Assembly (NCBI GenBank): GCA_027623585.1
Contig: JAQBVK010000119.1
Coordinates: 1 to 7,413 of the forward strand
Source: Planctomycetota bacterium
GTDB taxonomy: Bacteria > Planctomycetota > UBA1135
Direction of reading: 5' to 3'
Length of the DNA: 7,413 nt
The notes under the pieces were generated by a model. That model worked only from the letters and a program-made list of their open reading frames with translations. It did no database searches and was not told the DNA's origin. Shown in pieces: positions 5,751-7,413 of the stretch. Positions within the stretch are counted from its first letter, which is position 1. The number at the start of each line of letters is the position of its first letter. Both the position numbers and the translations under genes were made by a program.

Positions 5751-7413
5751 TCACTCCACGGTGACGGATTTGGCCAGATTGCGCGGTTGATCGATGTCTT
5801 TCCCGAGAAACAGCGCCGTCTCGTAGGCGAGCAACTGCAAGGGCACCACCGTGACCAGCGGCCCGAGCAACTCCGGCGCCTCGGGCACCGGCAGCAAGAA
5901 GTCGGAGCTGTCGGCGGCCTTGGCGTCTCCGGCTGCGGCGACTGCGATCACGATGCCGCCCCGCGCTCGCACTTCTTGCAGGTTCGAAAGCATCTTCTCG
6001 TAGGTGCGTCCAGGTGTGACCATCGCGATCACCGGGAAGTCCGGATCGATCAATGCGATCGGGCCGTGCTTCATCTCCCCCGCCGGATAACCCTCGGCGT
6101 GGATGTAGCTGATCTCCTTCAATTTCAGCGCGCCTTCGAGCGCCACCGGATGCTGTAAAGCGCGTCCAAGGAACAGGCAGGAACGCACGCCCGCGAGATA
6201 CTTCGCCGTGGCGCGAATTGCCTCGAGGGTGGCATCACTGAACAAGGCCTCCATGCGATGGCGCAGTTTGCGCAGATCGGAGAGACGTTCCCGGCCTTGC
6301 CCTGCGTCGAGCACTCCGCGCGCGCGCCCGAGCCGGATCGAAAGCAGATACATGGCGACGACTTGGCCGAAGAAGGCCTTGGTGCTGGCCACACCGATTT
6401 CGGGGCCGCAGTGGGTCAAGATCAAGTGATCGGCTTCGCGCGCGAGCGTGCTGCCGCGCACGTTGCAGATCCCGAGCACCCGCCCGCCGCGGCGCTTCAC
6501 CTCGCGGAGCGCGCGCAGCGAGTCCGCAGTCTCGCCGCTCTGGGAGACCACGACGGTCAACGCGTCACCTTCTTCCAACTCGGGGCTGTAGAGGAACTCG
6601 CTCGCGTTGAGGGTCTCGCCCGGCAGCCGCGCGAGGGTCCCGGCGAACTGTTGGCCGATCATCGCAGCGTGCAGCGAAGTGCCCATCGCCATGAAGCGCA
6701 GGCGTGAAATGCCGCGCAGCGCGGCGTCATCGAAGCCGAAGCCTTCCTCGAAGGCGACGTCGCCCTCGAGATCGAGGAATCGCTCGAAGGCGGTCCGCGC
6801 GAGCACGTCGGGCTGCTCGTGAATCTCCTTGAGCATGAAGTGTGGGTAGCCCTGTTTCTCGGCCTGCTCCGGCGTCCAGTCGCAGTGCACGGAAGCGCGC
6901 ACGACCGGCGTGCCGTCGTTCAAGAAAATGGCGTGCGCGTGCGGTTCGAGTACCGCGTATTCGCCATTCTCGAGAATCACGAACTCGCGCGTCAAGGGCA
7001 AGAGCGCGGGCATGTCGCTCGCGGCATAGCGGCCTTCATCGCTGACGCCGATCACCAGCGGTGAGTCTTGCCGTGCGACCACGATGCGGTGCGGCTCCGA
7101 AGCCGCCGTCACCACCAAGCCGTAGGAGCCGTCGATGCGCGCGATGCTCTCGCGCACCGCCGTCGGCAGATCCCGGTCGCGGCGCAGATGCCACGCGACC
7201 AGGTTCGCCAAGACTTCGGTGTCGGTTTCAGTCGTGAAGGCATGGCCTTCTTCCTGAAGCCAGGCCCGCAACTCCACGTAGTTCTCGATGATGCCGTTGT
7301 GCACCACCACCACCTCACAGCGGTCGTCGCGGTGCGGGTGGGCATTGCGGTCCGCCGGCGCGCCGTGCGTGGCCCAGCGCGTATGACCGACCACCGTCGA
7401 CGAAGGCGGCAGC
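5751..7413 (-). CDS. glmS: Glutamine--fructose-6-phosphate aminotransferase (isomerizing), 5' end outside the window
   Basis: GlmS makes glucosamine-6-phosphate from fructose-6-phosphate and glutamine in the cytoplasm, the first step to UDP-GlcNAc. About 553 codons are present and the frame stays open to the window edge. By comparison with E. coli GlmS, about 61 N-terminal residues including the nucleophile Cys1 lie outside. The visible glutaminase part has HTRWATHG, NGIIEN and ETDTE. The first SIS domain has SQSGETADS and EIGVASTKAF. The second has LKLKEISYIHAE and MKHGPIALID, which hold the equivalents of E. coli Lys485, Glu488 and His504. The protein ends in the canonical DQPRNLAKSVTVE with the Schiff-base lysine (Lys603 in E. 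coli). One difference is MGTS where E. coli has CGTS (Cys300). A GTG at 7394 is internal, not the start, because conserved GlmS sequence continues upstream of it. It is the first visible gene of an operon with two sugar epimerases. Expected full length is about 615 residues. Confidence 0.96.
   Translation of the reverse strand, partial: LPPSSTVVGHTRWATHGAPADRNAHPHRDDRCEVVVVHNGIIENYVELRAWLQEEGHAFTTETDTEVLANLVAWHLRRDRDLPTAVRESIARIDGSYGLVVTAASEPHRIVVARQDSPLVIGVSDEGRYAASDMPALLPLTREFVILENGEYAVLEPHAHAIFLNDGTPVVRASVHCDWTPEQAEKQGYPHFMLKEIHEQPDVLARTAFERFLDLEGDVAFEEGFGFDDAALRGISRLRFMAMGTSLHAAMIGQQFAGTLARLPGETLNASEFLYSPELEEGDALTVVVSQSGETADSLRALREVKRRGGRVLGICNVRGSTLAREADHLILTHCGPEIGVASTKAFFGQVVAMYLLSIRLGRARGVLDAGQGRERLSDLRKLRHRMEALFSDATLEAIRATAKYLAGVRSCLFLGRALQHPVALEGALKLKEISYIHAEGYPAGEMKHGPIALIDPDFPVIAMVTPGRTYEKMLSNLQEVRARGGIVIAVAAAGDAKAADSSDFLLPVPEAPELLGPLVTVVPLQLLAYETALFLGKDIDQPRNLAKSVTVE
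5754..5757 (-). promoter_or_regulatory. Ribosome binding site of the first epimerase, inside the end of glmS
   Basis: Minus-strand GGAG lies 6 nt before the ATG at 5747 and is formed by the last Val-Glu codons (GTG GAG) of glmS. It decides the epimerase start. It also implies that ribosomes finishing GlmS cover the site, so translation of the two genes is probably coupled. Confidence 0.6.

Noticed and set aside
4773..6158. A 461-codon open frame on the plus strand, antisense to the first epimerase and the end of glmS
   Set aside because: It runs opposite two well-conserved genes and across their junction. Its product is low-complexity Arg/Ala/Gly-rich without a recognisable domain, as expected from GC-rich antisense frames.
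7392..7394. GTG as a possible start of GlmS
   Set aside because: The frame stays open to the window edge, and the encoded HTRWATHG segment normally lies about 70 residues into the protein. The true start with Cys1 must lie beyond the window.

Overview
The window is a GC-rich bacterial segment (mid-60s percent GC by eye) packed with six protein genes. There is one real intergenic region and no RNA gene, CRISPR array, transposon or phage remnant that I can see. A secreted HtrA-type protease with a signal peptide, together with nucleotide-sugar enzymes, suggests a Gram-negative, polysaccharide-making bacterium. Planctomycetota, Myxococcota or a similar high-GC phylum would fit, but nothing in the window fixes the phylum.

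Layout. (1) Positions 11-2167, minus strand: two tandem membrane fatty acid desaturases, 355 residues each. They are colinear without gaps and about 63% identical over their shared core, so they look like a local duplication. Both appear to start with GTG. (2) Positions 2168-2343: a 176-bp divergent intergenic region rich in inverted repeats, including a 17-bp palindrome (2277-2293) and an overlapping second inverted repeat. It is the only obvious place for promoters and operators of both the desaturase pair and the protease. (3) Positions 2344-3780, plus strand: an exported HtrA/Do-like serine protease with an intact His104-Asp144-Ser224 triad and two PDZ regions, the second poorly conserved. 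(4) Positions 3790-7413, minus strand: a tightly packed operon reading glmS (5' end outside the window), then a UDP-glucuronate 4-epimerase-like enzyme, then a UDP-GlcNAc 4-epimerase-like (WbpP-type) enzyme. The junctions are 3 bp and a 4-bp ATGA overlap. The protease and the last epimerase converge with only 9 bp between their stop codons.

How the genes work together. GlmS makes glucosamine-6-phosphate, the entry to UDP-GlcNAc. The two extended short-chain dehydrogenase/reductase epimerases probably interconvert gluco and galacto forms of a UDP-uronic acid and a UDP-N-acetylhexosamine. The operon therefore looks like a precursor-supply unit for a surface or capsular polysaccharide. The desaturases would adjust membrane lipid unsaturation, and the protease would act on misfolded envelope proteins. 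Sharing one regulatory region would make sense for a membrane-stress response, but that is inference. I see no clearly undescribed system. The points most worth a second look are the overlapping palindromes, the diverged desaturase pair and the substrate-pocket residues of the two epimerases.
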